A stretch of DNA of 64,000 bases from Membranipora membranacea. Lineage: Eukaryota > Bryozoa > Gymnolaemata > Cheilostomatida > Membraniporidae. Below are positions 11,461 through 23,695 of this stretch, piece by piece; within the stretch, counting starts at the first letter, position 1; the number at the start of each line of letters is the position of its first letter. The translations under genes and the position numbers were made by a program. The DNA lies in the NCBI GenBank assembly GCA_914767715.1, contig OU612070.1:1009501-1073500 (forward strand), in the 5' to 3' direction. The notes beneath the pieces were generated by a model. It had not been told where the DNA came from and did no database searches. It worked only from the letters and a program-made list of their open reading frames with translations.

Positions 11461-11945
11461 AGGACAATCAGAGGACAATACTACTGATGCCCTACTGGAT
11501 GGGTACATGTACCCACTCTGAACCCAAATGCCCTACCCATGGGATGGTATTCTGGAACAATGTCCAAACCTTATGTATTTATGTCCAAAAACTGAGGCAC
11601 GCCCCTTACGCCCCACTAGGCGGTCTAGCGTGATGTCGTCTTTGATGTAAGTTGATGTATGATGTAAGTCATGGATTAGCTGGGTGAGCATAATACTCAG
11701 CAGTCGGCTGGTTGAGGTCGTTCCACAGCTTTTAGGTATAGATGAAGAAGCTGACTAGATGGGACTTGGTGTTGTGATGTGTCCTTTCATATTGTTGGTC
11801 ATGTTTTCTTAGACTTGTCTTGTTGGTGGTAGCAGGCTTGATTAAATTGTGCAGGTTAGTGCTTATTTCTTTGAGAGTGCGTTGCATTGCACGAAACATG
11901 CTAACAAACCAACATTACATTGAGTCATTGGCTATTCATTTCATC

Positions 11946-12038
11946 CACAGGTCTACTCCAAAACCTGGGATTTTGGCAATATTTTTTGACTGCCCCCATC
12001 GCCAAAATAATCCCACGTTTTTGAGTAGTAGACCTGTG
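11946..12038. repeat. Foldback hairpin, arms ~32 bp
   Basis: CACAGGTCTACTCCAAAACC...GGGATTTTGGC (11946-11977) pairs with GCCAAAATAATCCCACG...GTAGACCTGTG (12001-12038) around a 23-base loop, with a few bulges. Size and shape suit a small MITE; a hairpin RNA is possible but nothing else supports it. Confidence 0.6.
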
Positions 12039-12286
12039 ATTTCACCACCCACTAATCAGAGCCAACACATTTGCTAATTATATGACATAATCACAATTGC
12101 CCTCAATTCTATCTAGTAGAGCTAAGAGTAGAGGGAGGTTTAAACTCTTCTGGGGTGTTCATAAGCAGGCAAATGACAAATAAATGATTTATTATTTACA
12201 TTTGAATCATCTCTGCCCCCTGGTTAGCCCACGTCCCGTCCCTCTCCTGGTTTTCTGGCAATTGAACCTCGGAACGTTAACGGACC

Positions 12287-12350
12287 ATGAGCTGCCACAT
12301 TTCCAGAACCTTCTACACTAAGAAGTGGAGATTACTCCGGCAAGTATCAA
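12287..12350 (+). CDS. Possible upstream coding exon (may belong to the PAN-GON gene)
   Basis: ATG in a good context (gaccATGa) opens 21 codons (MSCHISRTFYTKKWRLLRQV...) ending at a consensus donor GTAAGT, exit phase 1. The next plausible plus-strand exon, 16677-16769, enters in phase 1, and so does the PAN-GON exon at 19604. The basic, hydrophilic peptide would suit a cytoplasmic tail. Alone it is too short to identify. Confidence 0.3.
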
Positions 12351-13447
12351 GTAAGTCATATTATTATTACTTATTACTTCAAATTTGGTTTCCGGAAATT
12401 CAGTAGAGCTTTTTTAAGTCCCATTTGCAAGTTCACAATAAATAAATAATTGACGGACCAATCACAAAGCAACTACTAGGCAGAGGAGAATTTGAGAGTT
12501 ATGTGCCCATTGCATAGACAAGATAACTCTTGACATTGCCAAGTCAAATTATTCTCTGGCCTATTCTATCGATATAACTGAAACTAGGTGTTTTAGGATA
12601 ACCAATACAACTAAACTCAATACAATTTATAGAACAGGCTCACCTCAAATCACTGTTACAAATATCTAACTTGCTCAAGCAAGATCCCTCTCTGTACAAA
12701 GTGTGTGTCAACTGTCAAGTCCTCTTGTCATACTAGCTGCCAGCCTTTGGGGTGACTGCGAGTCCACATGTAGTATTATCCTCATATGAGAAATCCAAAT
12801 GTCCTCATGAGCATACAAGGATCCATAGTATTGTAGGTTTAGTATGTGTATGATGATGTAGTTGGTACAAAGTTTTAATATGATTCTTCAGTACAAAGTT
12901 ATATTGGTTTGCACTATCTGTTTGCCGCTATGTGACTGACCAATGTTATTTATACTTTTGTAATTGTACTCCCACCCTCCCTGCTCCAACCAGGGAGTTT
13001 GGAGTTGGGTCCCAAACTCCCTGCTCCAACTACGTGCAAAATGGGAGTTGCCTTCACTTTATGTGAACCATGGCAACTCCAATATAAAAATATGTGATGC
13101 TACTAGAATTTGGCTTATATTCAATATAACACTATCACATAGCAAGTAATGTTCTCAACAATGTTGCTGAAAAACTGTGGCGACGTAAAACAGTTAACTG
13201 CTGGATTAGAATCGATTTGTTCAGCAGCTGAACAATTATTACCCACAGGACCAACACAGTTTACTTGTGTAAATTTTGTGACGGGGAACAAATTTTATAG
13301 AGCCAATCAGTTGATGTAAGCAGGGAGATAGTAGAGTCATCTCCAGAGGCATTATACTAAGTTCCTCATCTTCACTTTGGTCTCAAGAACCATGTAGCGG
13401 CAGCCGTGGTTAGGTTGTTGAGATAATTTATTGAGCCACAAGTTTCT
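12351..13447. other. No gene seen; small palindrome at 12978-13032
   Basis: No exon-like frame found. Around 12990-13020 a hairpin pairs GGGAGTTTGG with CCAAACTCCC, flanked by repeated CCCTGCTCCAAC. The rest is unremarkable AT-rich DNA. Confidence 0.45.
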
Positions 13448-14193
13448 ACTGTATCAGCCATCAAGTGTGAGGGGTTGAGTTCTACTGATCTTTATTTTCC
13501 TTAGACCGTATCGTAGAAACTACAACGTTACGTTTTGCAATAATATACACAATATTGGTGCGGAGCAATAAAAATTCAAAAGTCAAAAATATCGTGATTA
13601 ATGCAAATACATAACAATGCGGGAAGGATAATTCATGGTATTCATCAAACTTAATGTTCATGGAGTTGAGGTACTGCAAGAAAATGTACCTTGTTGTGTG
13701 ATCATCACCTGGGCTGATAATAAAACATTGATACTATATACAGTGAGTCTAGTTGTGATGATCACAGGAGTAGCATGCTGATGTAATCGAGAATTTCATT
13801 ATTTAACTCGACCTTTGCATCAGCTCTTTGAGCCTTTTCTGTCTTTTTTAAAGGCATCACTGGAGAACGGCATATTCTACAAGGTTCCGTGGCTAAACTA
13901 GACTCACTGTATCAATGTGTTATTATCAGCCCAGGCGATGATCGCGCAACAAGGTACATTTTCTTGCAGTACCTCAACTCCATGAACATTAAGTTTGATG
14001 AATACCATGAATTACCCTTCCCGCATTGTTATGTATTTGCATTGATCACGATATTTTTGACTTTAATTTTTATTGCTACGCACCAATATTTTGTATATTA
14101 TTGCAAAACGTAATGTTGCAGTTTCTACGATACGGTCTAAGGAAAATAAAGATCAGTAGAACTCAACCCCTCACACTTGATGGCTGATACAGT
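13448..14193. repeat. Large inverted repeat, arms ~300 bp, spacer ~141 bp
   Basis: Arm 13448-13754 is the near-exact reverse complement of arm 13896-14193, with a few substitutions and an ~8-base indel near the inner end. Both arms can encode the same peptide, QYLNSMNIKFDEYHEL followed by S or P, then FPHCYVFALITIFLT. The outer ends are abrupt (ACTGTATCAGCCATCAAGTG). A minus-strand frame at 14355-14137 crosses the right outer boundary and ends at the DLYFP-stop shared by both arms. This could be a foldback element or an inverted duplication; a hairpin transcript is possible. Confidence 0.85.
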
Positions 14194-14924
14194 GAGGATT
14201 TCCCAAGCTTGGTGAGCAAAATTAATACCCATACTCTTGCCAAACCACACCAGTGGACATAGTCTATTCAGTGCTAAGAGTTGATGATTCCCGACAATGT
14301 GAAAGCAATCTCGCTTGTCTTCCGTCTCAGAAACTACAGCAAGCTCACTAACCATCTTGCCATCTCAAACAAAAAGTAATAGGTTGATAGCTCTAATTAC
14401 CAAGCCAGCTATTCGCTACACAGATTCAGGCACACTTATCCTACAAGCTCATTCCATAAAGCAGCAAAGTCTGACGCTCTCACAATTTCTCCACTGCGGA
14501 AACCCTCGATAATAAATGCCATTGACGTCACATTATAATCATATGAGCAAATGTGATATTGCTGTCACATGATCATCATAGTGAGTTGCCAGCCTAAGTA
14601 GTGATGGGGTTGGGGCCGCTCCACTTTTGCTATTATTTATATCTATAACAAAAACGAATGCCTGATATTGGTTGCAGCGCTTTCTCCAGTTAAGCCATTA
14701 TAGTCCTAACACATAAATTGTGCCGATAAAACGTAAATAATCTAGTAATAACAATTGTCCATTCAACCAAGGTAAAATCTCAGTCCACAAATCAGTTTAT
14801 ATCCAAGAAGGTTAATATTCAAATGTATAGTATGCATATGTAACTAAGGCCCATGATGGCACATTAGTCAGACACAGCACACAAATAGACTGTGCACTGA
14901 TTAAAGTAAACGACTACTATTTAG

Positions 14925-15025
14925 GATTCATCAATCTCCAAACTCCTTGGAGTGAAATTTGACAGCCACATAAAATTTAATAACCATGTTGAGTCAATCA
15001 TAGACAAGGCCAAACCTACAGAATG
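14925..15025 (+). mobile_element. LINE reverse-transcriptase remnant
   Basis: A plus-strand frame reads SKLLGVKFDSHIKFNNHVES then IIDKAK, the conserved region just after the YADD box of CR1/Jockey-type reverse transcriptases (KYLGVxFDxxLxFxxHI). No further recognisable domain on either side; a short relic. Confidence 0.6.
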
Positions 15026-16676
15026 GTTTTACATCAGGCAGTCTAAGCATATTTTGCTATTCATATGTTTTATAGTATTAAGCTTTTGCAGTCCCTAACT
15101 AGTTCTCCCATTCATGAACAAATTGAATATGAACTGATAATCAGACTGTTAAAATCAAATAGGCTACAACCAACAGTCAAAACCCATCACAATTAGTTTG
15201 GCTAGTCTGTCCGGTTGCGTTGGTCTGTAATATAAATAGAACTATGAGCATGTGCAGTCCCTCATGTAAGATAGGCTGCAGTTATGGTGTTAAGACGAAG
15301 CGATGTTATTCTAGAAAGCTTGTTTGTGGGTTCAAAGCTTAAGTCTTGTAGTATCAGGTCTTTAGAAAAAAAATCATGCCTTGCCTGATATAAGCTTGAG
15401 AACTGCTGGCTAATTTTCTTAATTTTTCATTCTAATTGTAGCTATTCCTTGTTTGGCAAATTTCAACCCCTTAATTTTCTTTAATTTTAATTGTCATAAT
15501 TGAGATTGCAATTAAAATAATTTAAGCCACCGTCCATGCATAATATAAGGAGCTGTCAATAACTCATACCAAACCAGGATTGACAGCACAAAGTAATCCC
15601 GACAAAATTATTTCGACACAATAAATCATAGTACCAGTCCTTGACAGGAATTTTTAGTACTAGAGGAGGAAATTCCTATAGCTACAGACTGGAATTCACA
15701 AGCTAGATTGTGAACAATCGATAAATACACTAAAAATGACTGGAACCCGGAGACTTATATTACTACGCCAAATCTAGTGCAGAGACATTGCAGGCAAAAG
15801 ATAGAATAATATATGACTTTTTGCCTGCAATTGTTTACTGCAGTCTTCCGTAAGCAGGCTGTAATCCCGATTCATTTTAACCAGCTAACTTCAAATAAAA
15901 CAATATATGTACAGTCGTAGGGACCAAATCGACGTGATGTGTGGTGGTGGGAGGTACAGAGATAATTCATCAACCTACACAACACAACTGCAACACAACA
16001 TCAACTGATTAACAGCAAAGTACCAGATGAAAACTCGTTTGAAATTATTAGGAATCTTTTTTCTTTATCCTGTTCCCCTTTAAAGTAGGAAACATTCTTG
16101 TAGAGATGAAGAGTACTGATTTTAAACTCAATTTTTAGCTGAGCGCTAGGGGAAAAAAATTCATGGAATACCATCACAAGACAGAAAAGGAGCGATTATT
16201 TTACAATTCCTTCATATAATTGAAAACTGTCATTGATTCTATACTGGCAGAGTTTTAAGATCTATATTTCCGTAGAGGCACTTCTTGTAAAGTAGGCGTA
16301 GCGAGGTTTGGTATTTAGTATATAGTATACAGTATAAATATAAGAGAGAGAGATTTATTTTGAACGTCTACTCAATTATAAAGATGTACTGTTAAGAGGA
16401 CGAGATCTCACGTTGACTTTCCAAGGTCAAGGTTAATAGTCTGTTAGCACTCTCGGTCTAGATGGCACAATTCCGATAAGGTGCTAGTCTGCTAAGATCT
16501 CGGATGACCTCACACTTCTCACCAAAAATAATTGCTTTTTGTAATTCAAAATATCTTCATAGAGACAACCATGATTTATAATCCGCTGCAAGAATAGATG
16601 CTATTCATAATTTGGCAAAAAAGACTGCAAACTATACAATGTTAAAAAGTACCTTGCATCTATATAGCTGTTACAG
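15026..16676. other. No gene seen
   Basis: AT-rich, no sustained reading frame with splice sites, no RNA gene. Some of the sequence just after 15025 may be further decayed LINE DNA. Confidence 0.4.
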
Positions 16677-16769
16677 GATCTTTGAAAAAATATGAGACTG
16701 TGTTGCCAATTTGCCCAACAAAACCTACCCTTGATGATGCAGGTTACAGTCCTATTGCTTATGTACATG
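16677..16769 (+). CDS. Possible orphan internal exon, phase 1-1
   Basis: Bounded by a good acceptor (tagctgttacag) and a perfect donor (GTAAGT), open over its 93 bases in one frame with symmetrical phase 1. It encodes SLKKYETVLPICPTKPTLDD then AGYSPIAYVH. It could splice from the ATG exon at 12287 and into 19604, which would add an N-terminal tail to the PAN-GON protein. No domain recognised. Confidence 0.3.
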
Positions 16770-18094
16770 GTAAGTAATAACTGAAATTGTAAGTCATCAC
16801 CATCATCAATTGAAGTGGTTTGGCAAGCAAAAGAAGTTATCCAGTTTTAGAATTACAAAGCTAATTTCAGTATTGGTTCTTCATTGATAGTCACGTAACA
16901 TATTTACAGCTGCGGTCAGATTGATCAGATTTGATGGATATCGGATGCTGTTGGTTTATTGTAAAAGTAACAATAATTATGTCCTGGATTTCCTGTGCAG
17001 ATATACAACTCACACGAAATAGCTCTCATCGTACAATCCCACTAAGCAAACTAAGAGGCAGTTTGTTTATCGCCTTCTTTCTTCCAAGCCTTCAGTAATT
17101 TCGCAGTTTTGCCTAACTTGCACATATTGACATATATAAACTAGATAATTCTTCGATAAAAATGAGATTTTCTATCTCTCTGCACACATTCAAATCACAA
17201 CCATCATTGATTATGTGACAGTTGAACATTTTTATCAGATGCTCTTTCCTTATCCATATCCGGAATAACTTTATCTGTCATTCTGCTTACAAATATGTTA
17301 CACATTTTCATGTAATATTTTATACAAAAGAATTTATTTTGAAAGACCAAGGCGTTCACAACATAAAATCAGATCAACTATTTGCGTATTTTTAAAAACC
17401 TCACTCAACAAAGCCCTAGACAGCCACTGGTCATTTATGCAATAATAGATGATAAATTATTTATGATAAATTATTTGAATAATTTTTTAAATAATGTGAC
17501 CTAATTTATTATCAAGTATATATGATTTATTATCATGTAATCTGTTTTATTATATTTCATTATATTGTATAATATGAGTATGGCATAAATGGACACTCCC
17601 ATTGAGTTGTTACTTCCTGAAATGAAATATTATCAAACACAGAGCGCTGTTTATGATGTTGATGGATGTGGATGACTTCGGTTTCAGGCAGACCAATACA
17701 GTAATGGATTTATTCAATCATGTTAATGTAAACTTTATTTAAAATTTATAACTACATTCAAGCTCTTCAGCACTCAGCTAACCACCTGTATTAATGTATT
17801 CCGTTGATAACAGCAAAGCTGTTCTAACTGGCTAGTTTTATTTACCCTCTGACACCATGAAAATTGATCGGACACTGATAATGGTTTGTATTTGAAATAT
17901 TTAACAGAATTTCGAAAGTAAGTCATCACATTAATAGAAGCGCTTTGGGTACTGGCGCACTAATAGTAAAGAAGTCTCATCCATTAGTGACAACCTGACT
18001 CGAAAGTTGTCAAAAGTGTTTGCTGATATATGCTGACACACTTCAGTAAATGAGCTATTCTTACTGAAATCTTAAACATTCAGCCAGCACCACG

Positions 18095-21000
18095 ATGAGA
18101 GGTGAGTGAAAATAATATTGGAATTCTGATATTAATTGGGTTGAAAGAAATAAAATCGTCCACTCTTATCAGTATCTCGATGCACTGAGATAGTTTTAAA
18201 CATATACCTTTCTGTATTTTCAGCTTTTTACATTCACTTCTCAAGCATTGATAAACTTTGTGACTTGTTTTAGTAAATTTAAAAAAAATGTGTTGCAGAT
18301 TTATTAGTTAGCTAGTTCAAGACCATAAGCTACTACTTATCACAAGACCGAACAGTAGTTCGTGTAATGTCATACGATATTAGGGGCGCATCCAACAATC
18401 TATCATTTTAGATTAAAGCAGTGTAAATTTTGAATATGGCTTTCAGAATCTTCTTCTAAATTGATTTCATATCCGGGGAAAATATAGCCATTTTTGTACA
18501 TACTTTGTATAGTGAAATTAATGGCTCAATTACCTTACTTTATATATCCAGTAACAAATCAAGCTAACTGAACTATTGCTATTTACAAATCATGCTCATG
18601 AAATGATTAGATTAGTTTTTTGTTGCTGTTTGAATCTGTTAGTTCAAGCTTCATGTACCCATGTTCCATGTTATTAGTAGGCCTATATAGCGAGAGCGCA
18701 TTGAAGGAATGTTAATTAATGACCAATGTATCGCTTTACTGCTGCCTCCACCCTAAAGGAAGGTTTATCTAAATCAGGTCACTTAAAGTTGCTGTTGTAT
18801 CTTTTCAAAAATCTTGTGTCGATTAATTGATGAATTATTTGTCATCCAAGTTCCAGCCTCTGAGTTTTTGACTGAGCAGCTAAACTTGCCGGTTAAGCCG
18901 ATACATACGCAATCACTAATATGTTTTGTCTACATTAATAAATGCTGCCATACTGAATATTATTAATCAACAGCATCATCGACAGCCCAGAGGACATAAG
19001 ACTAACAGACAAGCTTTCCTGTTTGTAGCTTTGTTTGTCAGATTTACTATGTGTTGCGGTGTATTTGACAATCTATTTTAGGTATAACACATCATCACAC
19101 CAAGGTCAGATAGGATTAGACCTTGACATCAAGAGGAAGTTGAGCCACCGGCCAAACTGATTCAATTACATTGTATGAAAATCTTGTGAGCAATGACAAT
19201 TGGCAATCAGAGCCATAACATCAATTATATCTCCAAAACACCTCTGTCTGCCCGCCTGCCGACCCGTCGCCCGCCGACCCGCCCGCCCTGCCTGCCTGCC
19301 TGCTCCTAATTTCTAATCATTTTGGTGATTTAAATCTATTTAGAGTATAAAGTTAACTGACTTGTATTTATTGCAATTCTGACTCTTTCTTCTTGCACCT
19401 CAAGCTGTTCTACTGTCGCTGGGTTCTCACAGTTGGCTCAGACTTTGATGAGTATAAGGTCGATTCATTACTCCTAGTATTCATGCATTTTAAATAATTC
19501 ACAGAGATACATGTAGATACAACCTGATGATGCATTGCTAGGATAGATAGTATATCCATAAATTTATCCCATTCTTACGGAAATTTCCTCATTATGATTT
19601 TAGTGACATCAATGACGGCTGTAGTAGGATTGATATTTGGAGTTATGGTTCCTGAGATGACTGCGTCAGTGCTACAGATGAGTTTTAGGAAACTTGATGG
19701 AGATGGCAGAGCAGGGGACCAGGGTGGTATATTAGCTGAATCAAGAATAGAAGCTCCATCCATAATTAAATGTGCACTGGTAAGTGGTAAATGTATGAAT
19801 TTTTTTCTTCTCAGAGCAATGTGACACATTCGATGATTAGACAGTAAAGCAGTATACCAAATCATCACTTTTAGCATTTATATGACACCAAATTAATCTA
19901 TAGATGTCACTTAATGGCTTTGTACTTTTACTTAAGTAACTAGTGAACATTTCGAGAACAAAAATGAATTTTGTTTCCGTTAAAAGGTGTCACAGTATAT
20001 CAACTTGCTTATTCTGGCTGTCGCCTTAGGTTGGTTCAGATAAGTATGTTGATTTTCCCCCTTACTGATGTGCTAATACGCTGCCTTGAAATAACTTATA
20101 AGAACCTATTTTAAAGGGCAACCAAGGTTTCGCAGCAATGCATTAATGGGTAGCAAATAATGTGCTGGATAGCATCAGCTTTGTGCATTACGCGATGCAA
20201 AACTCAAAGTAGTTGCTGACTCTAAGCTGGGTAACCCTTCAGTTTAGGGAAGGTTCCAAGACTTTGCTGTAATAATTATAGAGCACAGGTTAAATAATAA
20301 CAGGAACAGGAAACTGCTATGTGGTATTCTCTTTTAGCTGAGTTTGAGTGCCTGATGGAAGAAATGTTTCACAAGAATTCTGGGCGAATAATCATCCGAA
20401 TTATATTTTGTCTTTTTCCCCATGCAGAAGGTGCAATCTGCTATTAATCAATGGCCATCAATGAGAATTTGTTTGAAACCTTGGTTGCCCTTTAAAATGA
20501 TTGACTCCATAAATTTTGCTCTATTGAATTTGTTTTTCTCAACAGGAGTGCATGAATGATGCGGCATGTAACGGGTATATCTTCCACAGAGAGCAGAAAC
20601 TGTGCGAGATTCTAACATACTCCATGAACTTACATCTATGCTTAAGTCAAGATGCCCAGGGGTGGCAACTCTATCTGCCAAGTGAGTATTCCAAAAAAAA
20701 GAGTTGCAATACAGCAAACCATTCTTTTCACACCTATAGGATTCTTAGCATGATAACAGTAACAATAAACTGTTTCTTTCTTATTTCCCTAGCTGGATGT
20801 CCTACCTCAGTGGTTAGACCTACCCTTACTGGTGAGACTGTGTCAATGCTGTTACATGGCGTGTTGCTGTTAAATGATATCTACTGCCACAACGATGGTG
20901 CAGCAATTGAAGCATATTTAAATCTGCAGACAGACAACTATGCCTTTAGCTCCAACCAGAATCCAGAGAGAGGATCTGAGTGAGTGTAATCTGTTTAGTA

Positions 21001-22995
21001 TTTCGTTTGTCACGAACTTTGCTGTGAATTTATGGATCAGTTATAAATTACATAGCATGGCTATTTGCGGAGATATGCGATCAGTATAAAGCTTCGTGCC
21101 AGGATCTAAATAAAGCTATAAGTCTGGCAGCTTTTATGCTATGCATTGATTGACGACCCGGTAACAAGCTTCCAAAACTCAGGCAAACTGCTTGACAAAA
21201 GGGTCAGCTATAATAGAATCTGAACTTGTGGACCAATCAAAGATGAGAAATACTGTCCAGCAACGAAACATAAATAGCCATACACTTGTTTATGGTCGGA
21301 TATGTTCCCCTCGTCCATATAATATAAATATCAGTGGTTGCAAATTATGGTAATGGATGGCCCTCAGCTATGTGAGCCATGCATACTAAATATAACATGA
21401 TTTATTGGTTTGGTGACTTGTGCTAAGCACCAATATCAGGTAATCCATGTTTTCTTTCTGCTGATAGGTGTAATTCTCCCACACCTGACACATGCTATAA
21501 AGGGATTTGGTATCAAAAGTTTTTCAGCTCAATAATCAAAATTTGACTTGTTTTCCGTTTTTATGCCCCAAAGCAAAAATCAGAAGATAAAAACAAGTAA
21601 ATTCTTGATTCATGATTTTATTGCTGCTGAATATCAAAATCTTATGTGAAGTCTAAACACATTTGTTTCAACTTTTCATCACAGAAACAAAATTATGGAA
21701 TATATGAATAAATTTTCATTTTTGATACTAAATGTCATAAAAACAACTTTGATTTTTAGCTTCTCCGATGAAAAACAAACAATACTAAGCCATATATAAC
21801 ATTACATTACAATTTCGGAAAAACCACACCTATTACATTACCTGTTATGCTATGTAACACTGAAAGATTAAAAAAGATTAAAAGTGATGTAACAGCCAAT
21901 CCAATATTCATGATTCTTTCTCTGACAGTTTCACAAAGTATGGGCTGGATTTATCTACACTGACAATAAGAAACACAGATTTCACATTTGCTACAATAAG
22001 AAGGGGTTATACTGCATTTAACAACATTGGTTATGTGGATAATTGCAGTCATAGTGTACAGGCTATCTGGAATTTCAACTTGACCGGTAAGCTCTGAATC
22101 TGATGTGTCGAAACTGTAGACTTACTTAACATCAATAAACCTGGACAGCATTGAATTTTGAGTAGCAGGCTAACTTGATCAATCTGATCCAGTTGTTGAG
22201 TTCAACAATTGGAACTGATTGATCAGCTTGCCGTAATCGATTGACAGTGCTTATTGCGGAATATCATCAAATTGATCAGAATCATTTAAATCGAAATATT
22301 ATCTTTTGTCACAGCTAGCAACTCTGAGCAGTAGTATTTATGCTACGTCATCAATTATTCTGTGCTAAACCAAATCAGATTACTATCAAATAAGCTGAAT
22401 TGAGTGAAGCTAGGATTCTAAGTTACCTGTTAATATATCCTTACCATTTACAGTCACTACACAGGATCTACAAAATGAATTTCATTAATACAACGAACAG
22501 TTATCTGTTTTCTGCATGGCATTGATGAAACAAAACATACGCTTAGGCGTGTTCAGTGAACTACTAATACAACTAGGGAATGCAGCATTGTTTATAAGCA
22601 TTTGCCTAATAAATGATTAAAAAGTCAAGCTGTGTGGATAAGATGCAGCATAATCAACCTTCGCCCTTAAAATTTTACCGTTATATGTAAGCATAGACTT
22701 ACTACTATTGTTAAGTCTATGGATGTAGGCGACTCATATTCATATACTGTTAAATCTCGGTTAGTTCTTACGTAGACAGAGAGGGTATTATCTTTACAAT
22801 TATATCTGTTATACAGGTACATCATTCAAATTCACTGATGATATGTGTAATCATTGGGGTGGCTATCACAGTTGGATTGCAGCAGATCAGCTACTGCCTC
22901 AATCGTCATACCTAGCAGTATCTGGTGCCTGCTCTAGTGGGGAAATCAGGAATGGTGATGGAAATGGTATTATCTCTCTACAACTGATATCCTAA
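18095..22995 (+). CDS. PAN/apple + GON domain protein, secreted or membrane-anchored
   Basis: Six-exon model: 18095-18101 (ATG AGA G), 19604-19779, 20546-20681, 20793-20979, 21929-22086 and 22817-22995 (stop TAA). All junctions are GT-AG and in phase; 280 residues. Residues ~3-20 are hydrophobic (MTAVVGLIFGVMV), a signal peptide or anchor. Residues ~59-93 hold a PAN/apple-like set of cysteines (KCALECMNDAACNGYIF, then C81 and C93). From residue 109 to the end is a GON domain: a Cys start, IYCHNDG, FTKYGLDLSTLTIRNTDF, GYVDNCSHS, FNLTGTSFKF, VSGACSSGE, matching the family's TxFxKIRID / GDCYS / INLTGTGF / GKCGG pattern. GON is best known at the C-terminus of ADAMTS9/20, where it acts extracellularly; here there is no protease. 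An alternative start is the ATG at 19594 (MILVTS...); two upstream phase-1 exons could replace exon 1. Confidence 0.8.
19248..19308. repeat. GC-rich low-complexity tract
   Basis: Tandem CCTGCCTG/CCGCCCGACC-type repeats, strikingly GC-rich against the AT-rich background. It lies in the first intron of the PAN-GON model, about 300 bases before its signal-peptide exon. Confidence 0.7.
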
Positions 22996-23360
22996 ATAGC
23001 TAATCATGTAGATTGGTTGTCAGCTTCAATAGCACACTGGACTTCATTTGTACGAAATAACAAAGATCGATAGGAATCTACCTATGTGTGTCAGGTCTAG
23101 ATTTGACTTTTCTTACCCATATGTATATACGTATATGTAAACATTTATATATATATATATATGTATATATATAAATTCTTTGCTGTTGGTCAAAGCTGTT
23201 GCCAAACTAAATTTAATTTTCTAAAAATAGAGAGGTTTAGCTATATTTGACACATATTGTGGCATGTTACATTAACTAGCCACTAAACTGCTTGCAGTCA
23301 TACATTGTGTATAACATAGCTTAGTTACTTACTTACTTACCAGATAAGAGGCAGTTGCTA
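22996..23360. other. 3' flank of the PAN-GON gene; microsatellites
   Basis: No coding sequence. Contains an (AT)n run at about 23147-23163 and (CTTA)n at 23326-23341. No clear AATAAA close to the stop codon was found. Confidence 0.5.
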
Positions 23361-23695
23361 CCGTAATACCTCACTTATAAGGCACGGGTCTTATAAGTGA
23401 AGCACCTCCCTCGGAAAAAATAAAAATGCTCCAGTTATAAGGCACCCCACAGCTATAAGGCACCCCTTTGAAAAAAAAACTGTCCTCGATGAGATTCAAT
23501 CTCACAACTTCTTGTTTCCGCAACTGTATAAAAGGCAGACGCGCTAATCACTGAGCAATTCAGCCTCGCTTATACGACTTGGGTTTAGTCCAACCATAAT
23601 ATATAAAATGCTTCAAACAATAGCCGTGTCTATATGCACCTCTCTTATAGGCGCCTTCACCTATAAGGCACGGCCTCATAGGTGAGGTATTACGG
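23361..23695. mobile_element. Pogo-like non-autonomous element, copy B (335 bp)
   Basis: Same family as 10166-10774: TIRs CCGTAATACCTCACTTATAA... and ...AGGTGAGGTATTACGG, flanked by TA on both sides. It shares AAAAATGCTCCAGTTATAAG and the CACCCCACAGCTATAAG unit with copy A but lacks the helix-turn-helix coding part. Its centre, read on the minus strand (about 23575-23485), is tRNA-like: a GCTCAGTGATTAGCGCG A-box region and a GAGATTGAATCTC B-box-like arm. Confidence 0.8.

Noticed and set aside
16560-16620. Possible coding continuation upstream of the 16677 exon
   Set aside because: Stops in all frames and no acceptor in the right phase.
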